Source: Reinekea marinisedimentorum (GTDB lineage Bacteria > Pseudomonadota > Gammaproteobacteria > Pseudomonadales > Natronospirillaceae). Taken from it: 64,000 nt of DNA. Positions 35,629 through 43,882 of this stretch are shown here, piece by piece; the first letter of the stretch is position 1, and the number at the start of each line of letters is the position of its first letter. The position numbers and the translations under genes were made by a program. The notes under the pieces were generated by a model, which saw nothing but the letters and a program-made list of their open reading frames with translations, did no database searches and was not told where the DNA came from. The stretch spans positions 22,936 to 86,935 of the forward strand of contig NZ_SLZR01000015.1 of the NCBI RefSeq assembly GCF_004341165.1, in the 5' to 3' direction.

Positions 35629-37734
35629 CTATTCAGCTGACGCTTCCATAGCGTCGAGCGAGCCCGGGTCGAGATAGGTTGCAGTACCGTTATCTAAATC
35701 CAGAATGATATCGACATATTCAAAGCGGCGAGTCCAAACATTACCCTCCTGTTGCGCATATTCCAGCGGCTCACCTAATGCCATATCCCACTCAGGGAAG
35801 GGTGTGATATTTTTGAAGAAGTCGGTACCGGCACTATTCGCCAGCGGTGTATCGATGAATTTCAGATACGAATATTCACCCGCCCCCATCAGAAACAGCG
35901 CCAGCTTAAAGTCGAAGTAGGCATACATTTCCGCCAGTTCATCCTGTTCATCGGTTTCCAGCTGCGCCCAAAACTCGGGCATGGCAGCACTGGCTTTTTC
36001 ACGCATTTCATCCAACGTTAATTCAGTGACTGGCGTTGGTTTGGTTTTGGTTAAAGAGAGTTGAAGCATTTTGCCTGCAGCTGCGGCTTCCTGCATGTAT
36101 TGAATACCCAAATTGGCATTTTCTACGTAACCGGTCGTGAAGCGCTCAAACAGCTCCATGTAAGAGCCGTGAATATAGCTGTGAACATAATCCATCATGC
36201 CGTTCGGGCGGTTCGGCCTTAAAAAATTCCCCACGAGGGTTACCTGATCGGCATACATATCGCGCATTTGAGCCAACAGAGGTTTCAGGGCTTCTTCACG
36301 ATAGGTATCAGACACCGGCTCGCCCCAGTAATCGACGTACAAACTGTTGCCAACATCGTATGCTTTTAACAAGCCATCAATAAAGAATGAATAGCCCGGT
36401 TCATCAAAGCCCAGCTCTTTGTTCTCTTCAATTTGCCGTTCAACTTCGCTTAACCAGTACTCTCGCATTTCCGGTACGGCCAGGTTGAAGTATGGGTAAC
36501 CATTACCGGTCACCACGGAGCCATCTTCGTTGTACAGATAGTGCTCTGGATTCGTCAGGTAGTGGCCACTGTCCAGATCACCACTGCCGTAGTCCTTCTC
36601 CAGGTTCATGTAACCCACACCGTAGAGCTTATCCGGGTATTTTTCAGAAAATTCGGTTTTATCATCTACACCCAAAAGCGAAGAGAAATTAGCCACCAGG
36701 TCAATCTCATCTTCCGTCCAGGTGCCGGTTTTGCGAATGTACACCAAGCTTTGCGGCGTATCCCAGGAAAAACCACCGATTCGCTCATCCATAAATTCTG
36801 ACAGGTAACTCATCCAGGTATCGTCTTCAACGATCTCAAATTCAACAGTAACGTCCGCTACCGCAGCATTCCGCCAGGTTCCACTGCCTGCGCCGGTCAG
36901 GATTAACTGCTCGGTATCGTCAAAGCTTTGTTCGCTGCTACCCGCGCTGAAGCTGAAGCTATCAAGGTCGGTGCCCTCTCCTACAACAAAGGCATGGTTG
37001 TTCCCCGCGCTGGGCTCGTACAGAGTAGCCGAGGCAATACCCGTGAACGCAAGTTCCGTGTCGTAAGCCGAGGTATAGACATTCTCAATGGTAAAGGTGA
37101 TCGTTTCGCCTTCGTCGATGAAGTCGTTATCTGCAATACTCCAGTAGCCATCGTTTTCAACGACGTCGGCTTCATCACCGTAGGCCGTCATCGACGATTC
37201 ACCTTCGGTTTCGCTGTAGCTGTAAACAGAGTCGCTGAAGCCTTTTACAATCAGATCAAACGAGACCGTATCGTTACTGCCATCTCCGTCTAAGTCATCA
37301 CCCTGCCAGACAACGCTGTAAGTATGGGCATTACCCTCAGACTGCTCAGAGACCAAAAGATACTCAGTCGTTGCATCGTACTCGGCCAGGTTGGTTACCA
37401 GGCTAACCTCAGAACCCGGGCCAACACTGAACGACAAGCTGGAGACCGCTGCGGTGTAGACCTCAAAATCATCATCTGATGTACTCGTAGCTTCATCGTC
37501 ACTGGTCAGGGCTTTTGCAGTGTCTTCTTCATCCGACTCTTCAAGAGTCAATTCTATAAAGTCTTCATAGGTTGCTTCAGATTCAGAAACGTCGGCGTCA
37601 TCCGAGGTGCTGATTACAGACTCAGCGCTGGTTTCAGAATTACAGCTGTAAAGCAGTAGCGAGGCTGCAGCCGCTATGGCCAGCCCTAAAAGGTGTCTTT
37701 TGTGCGTGGGTACTGCGGATGGAATAGAGTTCAT
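35629..37734 (-). CDS. Large lipoprotein with glycoside-hydrolase-like domain
   Basis: 701 residues. Lipoprotein signal with lipobox LLYSC, Cys31. Then an acidic linker (40-95), one or two beta-sandwich regions (to about 330), and a C-terminal domain (about 340-680) with YPDKLYGVGYMNLEKDYG, GYSFFIDGLLKAYDVGNSLYVDYWGEP and VTLVGNFLRPNRPNG. This resembles the (beta/alpha)8 barrels of putative glycoside hydrolases in which a Glu or Asp follows strand ends (FIDGLL). It is probably anchored in the outer membrane and acts on a polysaccharide, but family and substrate are unknown. Confidence 0.6.
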   Translation of the reverse strand: MNSIPSAVPTHKRHLLGLAIAAAASLLLYSCNSETSAESVISTSDDADVSESEATYEDFIELTLEESDEEDTAKALTSDDEATSTSDDDFEVYTAAVSSLSFSVGPGSEVSLVTNLAEYDATTEYLLVSEQSEGNAHTYSVVWQGDDLDGDGSNDTVSFDLIVKGFSDSVYSYSETEGESSMTAYGDEADVVENDGYWSIADNDFIDEGETITFTIENVYTSAYDTELAFTGIASATLYEPSAGNNHAFVVGEGTDLDSFSFSAGSSEQSFDDTEQLILTGAGSGTWRNAAVADVTVEFEIVEDDTWMSYLSEFMDERIGGFSWDTPQSLVYIRKTGTWTEDEIDLVANFSSLLGVDDKTEFSEKYPDKLYGVGYMNLEKDYGSGDLDSGHYLTNPEHYLYNEDGSVVTGNGYPYFNLAVPEMREYWLSEVERQIEENKELGFDEPGYSFFIDGLLKAYDVGNSLYVDYWGEPVSDTYREEALKPLLAQMRDMYADQVTLVGNFLRPNRPNGMMDYVHSYIHGSYMELFERFTTGYVENANLGIQYMQEAAAAGKMLQLSLTKTKPTPVTELTLDEMREKASAAMPEFWAQLETDEQDELAEMYAYFDFKLALFLMGAGEYSYLKFIDTPLANSAGTDFFKNITPFPEWDMALGEPLEYAQQEGNVWTRRFEYVDIILDLDNGTATYLDPGSLDAMEASAE

Positions 37735-37891
37735 ACAGGTGCCTATATTTCTATATTTACTGTGCGTGTAAATGAAATAACCGTGAATAACAGAAAGCAG
37801 GATTTGAAAATTAACTCAACAGCAAAAACATTATTCAACTCCAGCAAGGAGTGTTGAGTTTAAGAAAAGCAGAGGCGGCATTTTGGGGGTT

Positions 37892-37925
37892 GGTGCGCAA
37901 AATTCTTGCTACTGAATTGCGCAAA
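37892..37925. repeat. Hairpin between opposite genes
   Basis: GCGCAA near 37895 pairs with TTGCGC near 37918 (with AATTC/GAATT inside). The interval 37735-38002 otherwise holds only the promoter of the large lipoprotein gene. Confidence 0.4.
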
Positions 37926-38002
37926 TGCGGAGAATTTTAAATATGTGAAGTTGTCCATTTTATGCATTGAGCCATTAACGGCGACGAGGCCTGAAAACCC
38001 AC

Positions 38003-38269
38003 TCACAAAACCTGATTTTTCTGCAGCACCTTATAGATTTTCTTGCTGCTGCGGGCCAGCTTTTCAACATCGCCCAAAGATGGCTCATCACCGGCATTGA
38101 CCGAGCCCTCCCACCATTCGACTTCCTGCTCTAAATACTCCAGCAGCTTTTTCGGGCAGCCCATACACAAGCCGCCACAGACCCGCGCTTCGTTCATTTC
38201 ATCGAACGGAATGTGGCTGCGTATCTGGCCGATCAGCGAGAGCATGGCTTGGGATGTTTTTGGCTTCAT
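38003..38269 (-). CDS. Small conserved protein with CxxCxxCP motif
   Basis: 88 residues. MNEARVCGGLCMGCPKKLLEYLEQEVEWWEG contains three cysteines in CGGLCMGCP, resembling a small gammaproteobacterial family of unknown function; metal or Fe-S binding is a guess. Alone on the minus strand, divergent from the aldehyde dehydrogenase gene. Confidence 0.65.
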   Translation of the reverse strand: MKPKTSQAMLSLIGQIRSHIPFDEMNEARVCGGLCMGCPKKLLEYLEQEVEWWEGSVNAGDEPSLGDVEKLARSSKKIYKVLQKNQVL

Positions 38270-38424
38270 AGACTATATTAGAAATGCCTTAATTATGAGG
38301 CACAGTATACCCAATGCACCGGTGGCGAATAGTGCAAAAGATCAACTAACGGCACTGACTCCTGACACACGCTAAACAGCTTCGCTGTAAGAATCAGCCA
38401 ATGGCGCTATTTAACAGAATGCGA

Positions 38425-38447
38425 GTTTGGTATTCAATGTTCCAAAC
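38425..38447 (+). promoter_or_regulatory. LysR-type palindrome ahead of the aldehyde dehydrogenase gene
   Basis: GTTTGG, eleven bases, CCAAAC: a perfect inverted repeat with the spacing typical of LysR boxes, ending 18 bases before the start codon. The LysR gene at 39934-40899 is the natural candidate to bind it. Confidence 0.45.
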
Positions 38448-38464
38448 CCTGCTGGAGGCAGACA

Positions 38465-39937
38465 ATGCAAACCCTACAAGATACCGGACTACGCGACCCG
38501 CAACTGCTTAAATGCTGTTCCTATATCAATGGCCGCTGGCACCACAGCGAGCCGACACTTGCGGTCACTAACCCCGCTAACGGCGAAGTGATCGCAGAAG
38601 TCAGTAACGCCGGCATTGCCGAAACAGAACTGGCCGTGAGTGCCGCCAGGAACGCCTTTAAGGCCTGGTCCGCAAAAACGGCAAACGAACGCGCCACCCT
38701 AATGAGAGCCTGGTTCAACCTGGTCATGGAAAACCAGGACGATCTAGGCCGCTTGCTGACACTGGAACAAGGCAAACCGCTGGCAGAGGCCAAGGGCGAA
38801 ATCGCCTACGGCGCAGGCTTTATTGAATGGTTTGCAGAAGAAGCCAGGCGTGTTTATGGCGATACCATTCCGGCGCCTTCGGGTGACAAACGCATTGTTG
38901 TGATCAAACAACCGGTCGGCGTGGTCGCGGCCATTACCCCGTGGAATTTCCCGAATGCGATGATTGCGCGTAAGGCAGCCGCGGCCTTGGCGGCCGGTTG
39001 TACCTTTGTGGTTCGCCCCGCCACACAAACGCCGTTATCGGCGCTGGCTCTGGCCGAGCTTGCGGAGCGTGCCGGCATTCCGGCCGGGGTCTTCAATGTG
39101 GTCATCGGCGACGACGCCAAAGGCATGGGCAAGGTACTGACTCAGCACCCGGACATCGCTAAATTCACCTTCACCGGTTCAACGCCGGTTGGTAAAGCGC
39201 TGATCAGCCAATGCGCGACCACCGTAAAAAAGGTTTCGATGGAGCTGGGCGGTAATGCGCCCTTCATCGTGTTCGACGATTCCGACATTGACGCCGCCGT
39301 TGACGGGGCCCTGGTCTCGAAGTACCGCAATGCCGGCCAGACCTGTGTGTGCACCAACCGCATTCTGGTTCAGCAAGGTGTGCTCAACGAGTTCACTGAA
39401 AAATTTACCGCTGCCGTAGCGGCGTTAAAAACCGGCGATGGCTTGGCAGAAGGCACACAGGTTGGGCCGATGATCAGTTCAGATGCCGTCAGCGATGTTG
39501 AAGCGTTGGTTCAGGCCTCGGTTGCTGCCGGTGCAAAAGTGGTTCTTGGTGGTGCGAAAGACGGCTCCGGCGATGCCTTTTATCAGCCAACCATTCTCAG
39601 CGGCGTGACCAACGAGATGCCCATCGCTAAAAACGAAATCTTTGGCCCGGTATCGCCCATTATCGCCTTCGAAGATGAAACGGATGCCATTGCCATGGCC
39701 AACGACACTGACTATGGCCTGGCGGCTTATTTTTATTCCAGAGATATCGGCCGTATCTGGCGCGTTGCCGAAGGCCTGGAATACGGCATGGTCGGCATCA
39801 ATGAAGGCATCATTTCAAATGCCGCAGCGCCCTTTGGCGGCGTCAAGCAATCCGGCAACGGGCGTGAAGGTTCCAAATATGGCCTGGATGATTATTTGGA
39901 AATTAAGTACCTGTGCATGGGCGGCCTGAACCGCTAA
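38465..39937 (+). CDS. NAD(P)-dependent succinate-semialdehyde-type dehydrogenase
   Basis: 490 residues, ALDH5/GabD-like. Catalytic Cys294 (NAGQTCVCTN), general base Glu260 (VSMELGGNAPF), Asn161 (TPWNFP). Odd: the lysine usually in the coenzyme-binding KPA-TP motif is Arg185 (VVRPATQTP). The gene opens the pyrimidine/beta-alanine cluster, so its aldehyde may be malonate semialdehyde or acetaldehyde from the neighbouring steps rather than succinate semialdehyde. GGAGG stands before the ATG. Ends tail-to-tail (4-base overlap) with the LysR gene. Confidence 0.88.
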   Translation: MQTLQDTGLRDPQLLKCCSYINGRWHHSEPTLAVTNPANGEVIAEVSNAGIAETELAVSAARNAFKAWSAKTANERATLMRAWFNLVMENQDDLGRLLTLEQGKPLAEAKGEIAYGAGFIEWFAEEARRVYGDTIPAPSGDKRIVVIKQPVGVVAAITPWNFPNAMIARKAAAALAAGCTFVVRPATQTPLSALALAELAERAGIPAGVFNVVIGDDAKGMGKVLTQHPDIAKFTFTGSTPVGKALISQCATTVKKVSMELGGNAPFIVFDDSDIDAAVDGALVSKYRNAGQTCVCTNRILVQQGVLNEFTEKFTAAVAALKTGDGLAEGTQVGPMISSDAVSDVEALVQASVAAGAKVVLGGAKDGSGDAFYQPTILSGVTNEMPIAKNEIFGPVSPIIAFEDETDAIAMANDTDYGLAAYFYSRDIGRIWRVAEGLEYGMVGINEGIISNAAAPFGGVKQSGNGREGSKYGLDDYLEIKYLCMGGLNR

Positions 39938-40899
39938 GCAGCCGGCGATACCTGCTGCAACGCGGCTAAAAACTCCTGCACCAGCCGCGTCGGCTTCGGC
40001 GATTTACGGTGGATCAGCGTAAATTCACAGTGATAGCCGAAGCGCTCGTTATTCACCCGTTTCACGTAGCCATCGGCCACCAGCGATTTGGCGTAGTGAT
40101 CGGGCAGAAAACCGATGTAACGGCCGGAACAGATCAGCGTGGCGATGCCTTCCTGATCGTTCGCGGCCGCAACCTTTTGCAGCTCCAGTGCCTGGCTGAC
40201 CTCCATGTTCGGGCTGGAAAAGCTTAAGCCAGCATAGGGTTCGGCACGAACCTGATCGTCGCTGACCGGCGCATCCGTTTCATAAAAGGCATGACCTTTA
40301 CCGCAATAGAGCGACATCTGTTCGCCAAACAGCGGCATGTATTCCAGGCTGGCAGAGCGCCGGTGCGGCGGAATAATGCCAACATGGTGCTGGCCTTCAA
40401 GAATGCCCTTTTCGATGGCATTCACCGGCAAAACGTGAATATCCAACAACACATCAGGAAACTTTTCGGTATATAGCGCGATGGCCTGAGGGATATGACA
40501 CGCCGGGTTAGACACCGTTTTATCGAAGATGGCAATGACCAGCCGCCCCTGCAGCGTGCGGTGCATGTCGTTCACTTCGTGGCGGAAGTCTTCAATCGAT
40601 TTCACCAGCCGCCGGGCACCGTTAAATATCTTTTCACCTTCGGCGGTCAGCGAAAACCCGCCCCGCCCGCGCCGGCACAGCACCAGCCCAAGGCGCACTT
40701 CCAAATCTTTCAGATGCCGGCTGATGGTCGATCGGCCGATGTTGAGCTCCATTTCGGCGGCACTCAAGCCGCCGCACTCCACCACCGCAATAAACACCCG
40801 CAACAGGCGGATATCCGCATCCGAAAGCTGACCCAATAATGCCTTCATAGTTTCGTAAACCTGCATCTTTAATTCGATAGGATGTAATTTATCAAACAA
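39934..40899 (-). CDS. LysR family regulator of the beta-alanine cluster
   Basis: 321 residues. Winged HTH at about 28-85 (SDADIRLLRVFIAVVECGGLSAAEMELNIGRSTISRHLKDLEVRLGLVLCRRG), then the effector domain. Placed between, and divergent from, the aminotransferase gene (82-base gap) while abutting the aldehyde dehydrogenase gene end, so it probably controls both in response to beta-alanine or a related amine. Confidence 0.88.
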   Translation of the reverse strand: MFDKLHPIELKMQVYETMKALLGQLSDADIRLLRVFIAVVECGGLSAAEMELNIGRSTISRHLKDLEVRLGLVLCRRGRGGFSLTAEGEKIFNGARRLVKSIEDFRHEVNDMHRTLQGRLVIAIFDKTVSNPACHIPQAIALYTEKFPDVLLDIHVLPVNAIEKGILEGQHHVGIIPPHRRSASLEYMPLFGEQMSLYCGKGHAFYETDAPVSDDQVRAEPYAGLSFSSPNMEVSQALELQKVAAANDQEGIATLICSGRYIGFLPDHYAKSLVADGYVKRVNNERFGYHCEFTLIHRKSPKPTRLVQEFLAALQQVSPAA

Positions 40900-40981
40900 A
40901 ATTCCCGGCTTAAAGTGGCGCTCAAGTTAGACAGTCAAACCAGCGGCCCAATTCGGGCGTTGGCATCAGGAGCAACCCTAA

Positions 40982-42304
40982 ATGAGTACACAACCCACAC
41001 AAGCCGGGCTCGACGCCTACTGGATGCCCTACAGCTCCAACCGGGAATTTAAAGCCAACCCGCGCATGATCACCGGCGCCGAAGGTGCTTATTACATGGA
41101 TGATCGTGGCCGCCGGATTTTCGATGGCCTCTCTGGCCTTTGGACCTGCGGTGCCGGGCACAACCGCACCGAAATCAGCAGCGCCATCAGCAAGCAGCTG
41201 GGCGAGCTGGATTACGCCCCTGCGTTTCAGTTTGGTCACAACAAGGCTTTTGAACTGGCTGAGCGCCTGGCCGCGATGGCACCGGGCGATCTCAACCGCG
41301 TGTTTTATGTGAACTCCGGCTCGGAAGCGGCCGATACCGCAACCAAGATTGCCCGCGCTTACTGGCGTCAAAGTGGCCAGCCCAATAAAACCCGTCTGAT
41401 CGGCCGCGCCAAGGGCTATCACGGAGCCAGCTGGGGCGGCATCAGCTTTGGCGGCATTGGCAATAACCGCAAACTGTGGGGCCATGCGCTGGATGCCGAC
41501 CACATTCACCACACCTGGCGGCCCGAGCAGGCCTTTACTCAGGGCAGCCCGGAAGACGGTGCCGAGCGCGCTGATGAACTGCTTGACCGCATTGCCCTGC
41601 ACGATGCCTCGAACATTGCGGCGGTGATTGTTGAACCCTTTTCCGGCTCGGCGGGCGTGATCATCCCGCCGGTCGGTTATTTAAAACGTCTGCGTGAAAT
41701 CTGTACCGAGCACAACATTCTGTTGATCTTCGATGAAGTGATTACCGGCTTTGGCCGTGCCGGGGCCACCTTTGGCGCCGATGCCTTCGATGTGGTGCCG
41801 GATATGATCTGCTGCGCCAAACAGATTACCAACGGCGTCATCCCGATGGGCGCGGTGCTGATTAAAGATGAAATCTACCGCGCCTTTATGGAAGCCGGCG
41901 GTGCCGAGCACAACATTGAACTGCCGCATGGTTATACCTATTCCGGTCACCCGGTGGCCTGTGCTGCGGCGCTCGCCACGCTCGATTTACTGGAGCGGGA
42001 TCAGCTGATTCCACGCGTCGCCGAAATGGCTCCGTACTTTGAGCAGGCCATTCACAGCTTGAAGGGCCTTGCGCATATTCTGGACATTCGTAACTACGGC
42101 TTTGCCGCCGGTTTAAGCATTGCCCATAAAGACGGTGACCCGGCCATTCGCCCTTATAAGATCGCGATGGATTTGTGGGAAAAAGGCTTCTACGTACGTT
42201 ATGGCGGCGATACCCTGCAGCTTGGTCTGCCGTTTATTACCGAAAGCCACGAGATCGACAGCCTGATCAATGCCATGGGCGAATCGATTAAAAACGCTGA
42301 GTAA
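40982..42304 (+). CDS. Omega-aminotransferase, beta-alanine:pyruvate type
   Basis: 440 residues, class III PLP aminotransferase. PLP lysine Lys280 (DMICCAKQITNG), Asp in LLIFDEVITGFGR, phosphate-site GSEAADTATKIAR. The N-terminus DAYWMPYSSNREFKANPRMI is the signature of beta-alanine--pyruvate transaminases, giving malonate semialdehyde and alanine. AGGAGC precedes the ATG. Followed 78 bases later by the tautomerase gene that could consume that product. Confidence 0.9.
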   Translation: MSTQPTQAGLDAYWMPYSSNREFKANPRMITGAEGAYYMDDRGRRIFDGLSGLWTCGAGHNRTEISSAISKQLGELDYAPAFQFGHNKAFELAERLAAMAPGDLNRVFYVNSGSEAADTATKIARAYWRQSGQPNKTRLIGRAKGYHGASWGGISFGGIGNNRKLWGHALDADHIHHTWRPEQAFTQGSPEDGAERADELLDRIALHDASNIAAVIVEPFSGSAGVIIPPVGYLKRLREICTEHNILLIFDEVITGFGRAGATFGADAFDVVPDMICCAKQITNGVIPMGAVLIKDEIYRAFMEAGGAEHNIELPHGYTYSGHPVACAAALATLDLLERDQLIPRVAEMAPYFEQAIHSLKGLAHILDIRNYGFAAGLSIAHKDGDPAIRPYKIAMDLWEKGFYVRYGGDTLQLGLPFITESHEIDSLINAMGESIKNAE

Positions 42305-42382
42305 CGCGATTACCGAAAGCCGGCTCAGCAGCGATAAAAATTTATCACCACACATAAAACCGAAATAAGTTAGGGAACCCTT

Positions 42383-42772
42383 ATGCCATTAATGCAATTT
42401 GACGTAATCGAAGGCCGCAGCGAAGCTGAAATGAAGGCCATCCTCGACGTAACCCACGAGGTGATGCTGGAAGTCTTCAAGGTACCGGAGCGCGACCGTT
42501 ACCAGATTGTTTATGAACACAAGCCCGCCAATATGATTTTTCAGGATACCGGGCTTGGCTTTGAGCGTACTGAGAAGCTGATTATGCTGCGCGTCTTCAG
42601 TAGCCCGCGCACGCAGGAAATGAAGGTCGAGTTCATGCAGAAGCTGGCCGACCGCCTGGAAGCTGAATGCGGCATTCTGGGGAATGATTTGATGATATCG
42701 TTCTTTTTGAACACCAAAAATGATTGGAGCTTCGGCTTCGGTGAGGCTCAGTTCTATACGGGTAAGCTGTAG
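42383..42772 (+). CDS. Malonate semialdehyde decarboxylase-like tautomerase
   Basis: 129 codons; after Met removal the protein starts with Pro1, the catalytic base of the tautomerase superfamily. Length and motifs match malonate semialdehyde decarboxylase: PLMQFDVIEGR start, Asp37 in VPERDRYQIV, Arg75 in SSPR. The other arginine of the classical active site (position 73) appears as Ser. Known relatives convert malonate semialdehyde to acetaldehyde and CO2. The gene sits directly after the beta-alanine aminotransferase that would make malonate semialdehyde, supporting this role strongly though not proving it. Confidence 0.78.
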   Translation: MPLMQFDVIEGRSEAEMKAILDVTHEVMLEVFKVPERDRYQIVYEHKPANMIFQDTGLGFERTEKLIMLRVFSSPRTQEMKVEFMQKLADRLEAECGILGNDLMISFFLNTKNDWSFGFGEAQFYTGKL

Positions 42773-42795
42773 GCACCGACTGCGCTCATTCAATC

Positions 42796-42819
42796 AGGCA
42801 GCTTCGGCTGCCTTTTCTG
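42796..42819 (+). terminator. UUCG-loop terminator after the tautomerase gene
   Basis: AGGCAGC, TTCG loop, GCTGCCT, then TTTT and a further T-run: a stable UUCG tetraloop terminator 23 bases after the stop. Confidence 0.88.
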
Positions 42820-42936
42820 TTTTTATGGGTTTCAAGTTGAGAATCAACGCAGATTCCCTGAGAATCGGCCACTTGATGTTTCAATCAAAAAGCCAAACGG
42901 CTTAAACGATAAACGCAGCAAGGAGCAACCTCAGCA

Positions 42937-43593
42937 GTGCCGAAATCTCAGAAGCTTGTGCAAAAAAAATCGTCCGCCAAAACCACACCGGCACGCCAGG
43001 CGATGGAATCCCGAATCCTTCGCGGTGCAGAACAGGTGTTTGCCGAGGCCGGTTTTCGCGGCGCTGCGATGGACCGCATTGCCGAGCAGATCGGCATCTC
43101 GAAACAAAACCTGCTCTACTATTTTTCCTCAAAAGAAACGCTTTACCGCACCGTTCTGCAGAACATTGTCGATATCTGGCTGGAGCGCATGGCGTTCATC
43201 AATGATGTAAATGCCTCCCCGGAAGAGATCATTCGCGCTTACGTTCGCGGCAAGCTGGAGCTTTCGCGTGATTACCCCTGCGCCTCCAAGGTGTTCGCTC
43301 AAGAGATCATCTCCGGCGCGCCGGTGATCAGTGATTACCTGAAGCAGCACCTGAAGCCACTGTTCGACAAAGACGTTGAGCTGGTGCGTCACTGGGTTGA
43401 TGAAGGTCAGTTAGCTGCCACCGAGCCGGAACACCTGTTCTTTGCCATTTGGGCGATGACCCAAACCTACGCCGATTTTGCCGTGCAGATTGGGTTGATG
43501 ATGGGTAAGCCAGCACTGGATCAAGACGATTTCGACCGCGCCAGCGACTTTCTGGCCGAGATGATTCTGAACGGAATTTGTCCGCCAAAATAA
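42937..43593 (+). CDS. rutR: TetR family regulator, RutR-like
   Basis: 218 residues, GTG start behind AAGGAG. N-terminal HTH (ILRGAEQVFAEAGFRGAAMDRIAEQIGISKQNLLYYFSSKETLYRTVL, about 26-75), C-terminal YcdC/RutR-type domain (IIRAYVRGKLELSRDYPCASKVFAQEIISGAPVI). RutR senses uracil/thymine and relieves repression of pyrimidine catabolism. Two sequences close to the RutR operator consensus stand 160-250 bases downstream, ahead of preA. Confidence 0.85.
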   Translation: MPKSQKLVQKKSSAKTTPARQAMESRILRGAEQVFAEAGFRGAAMDRIAEQIGISKQNLLYYFSSKETLYRTVLQNIVDIWLERMAFINDVNASPEEIIRAYVRGKLELSRDYPCASKVFAQEIISGAPVISDYLKQHLKPLFDKDVELVRHWVDEGQLAATEPEHLFFAIWAMTQTYADFAVQIGLMMGKPALDQDDFDRASDFLAEMILNGICPPK

Positions 43594-43751
43594 TCCGCCC
43601 ACGCCGTGGTGCGTTTCACGACATTTTGTTGGCTTTAACACAAACCACCCTGTTAGCTGCACAACAAACGCCCCGCCCGAGTCACGTCAATACCCTTAGA
43701 ACGGCCCTGCAGGCCTTGTATTTCAAGCACTTCAGTTACACCCACTGTGCT

Positions 43752-43767
43752 TTTACCAAATGGTCAA
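43752..43767 (+). promoter_or_regulatory. RutR-like operator 1
   Basis: TTTACCAAATGGTCAA: differs from the TTGACCA-NN-TGGTCAA consensus at one position. Centre 71 bases (about seven helical turns) from operator 2. Upstream of preA. Confidence 0.65.
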
Positions 43768-43822
43768 AACAGGCACATTTTCTGCCATAGAGTTACCAGT
43801 CATTAATTTATTCCGCGTCTTT

Positions 43823-43838
43823 TTTACCGAATGGTAAA
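43823..43838 (+). promoter_or_regulatory. RutR-like operator 2
   Basis: TTTACCGAATGGTAAA, a perfect palindrome apart from its four-base centre and 11 of 14 fixed positions of the RutR consensus; 44 bases before the preA start. Confidence 0.6.
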
Positions 43839-43882
43839 TCGAACAACGCGCACCCAACCCGTTACTGAAAGGCAGTGAGCAC

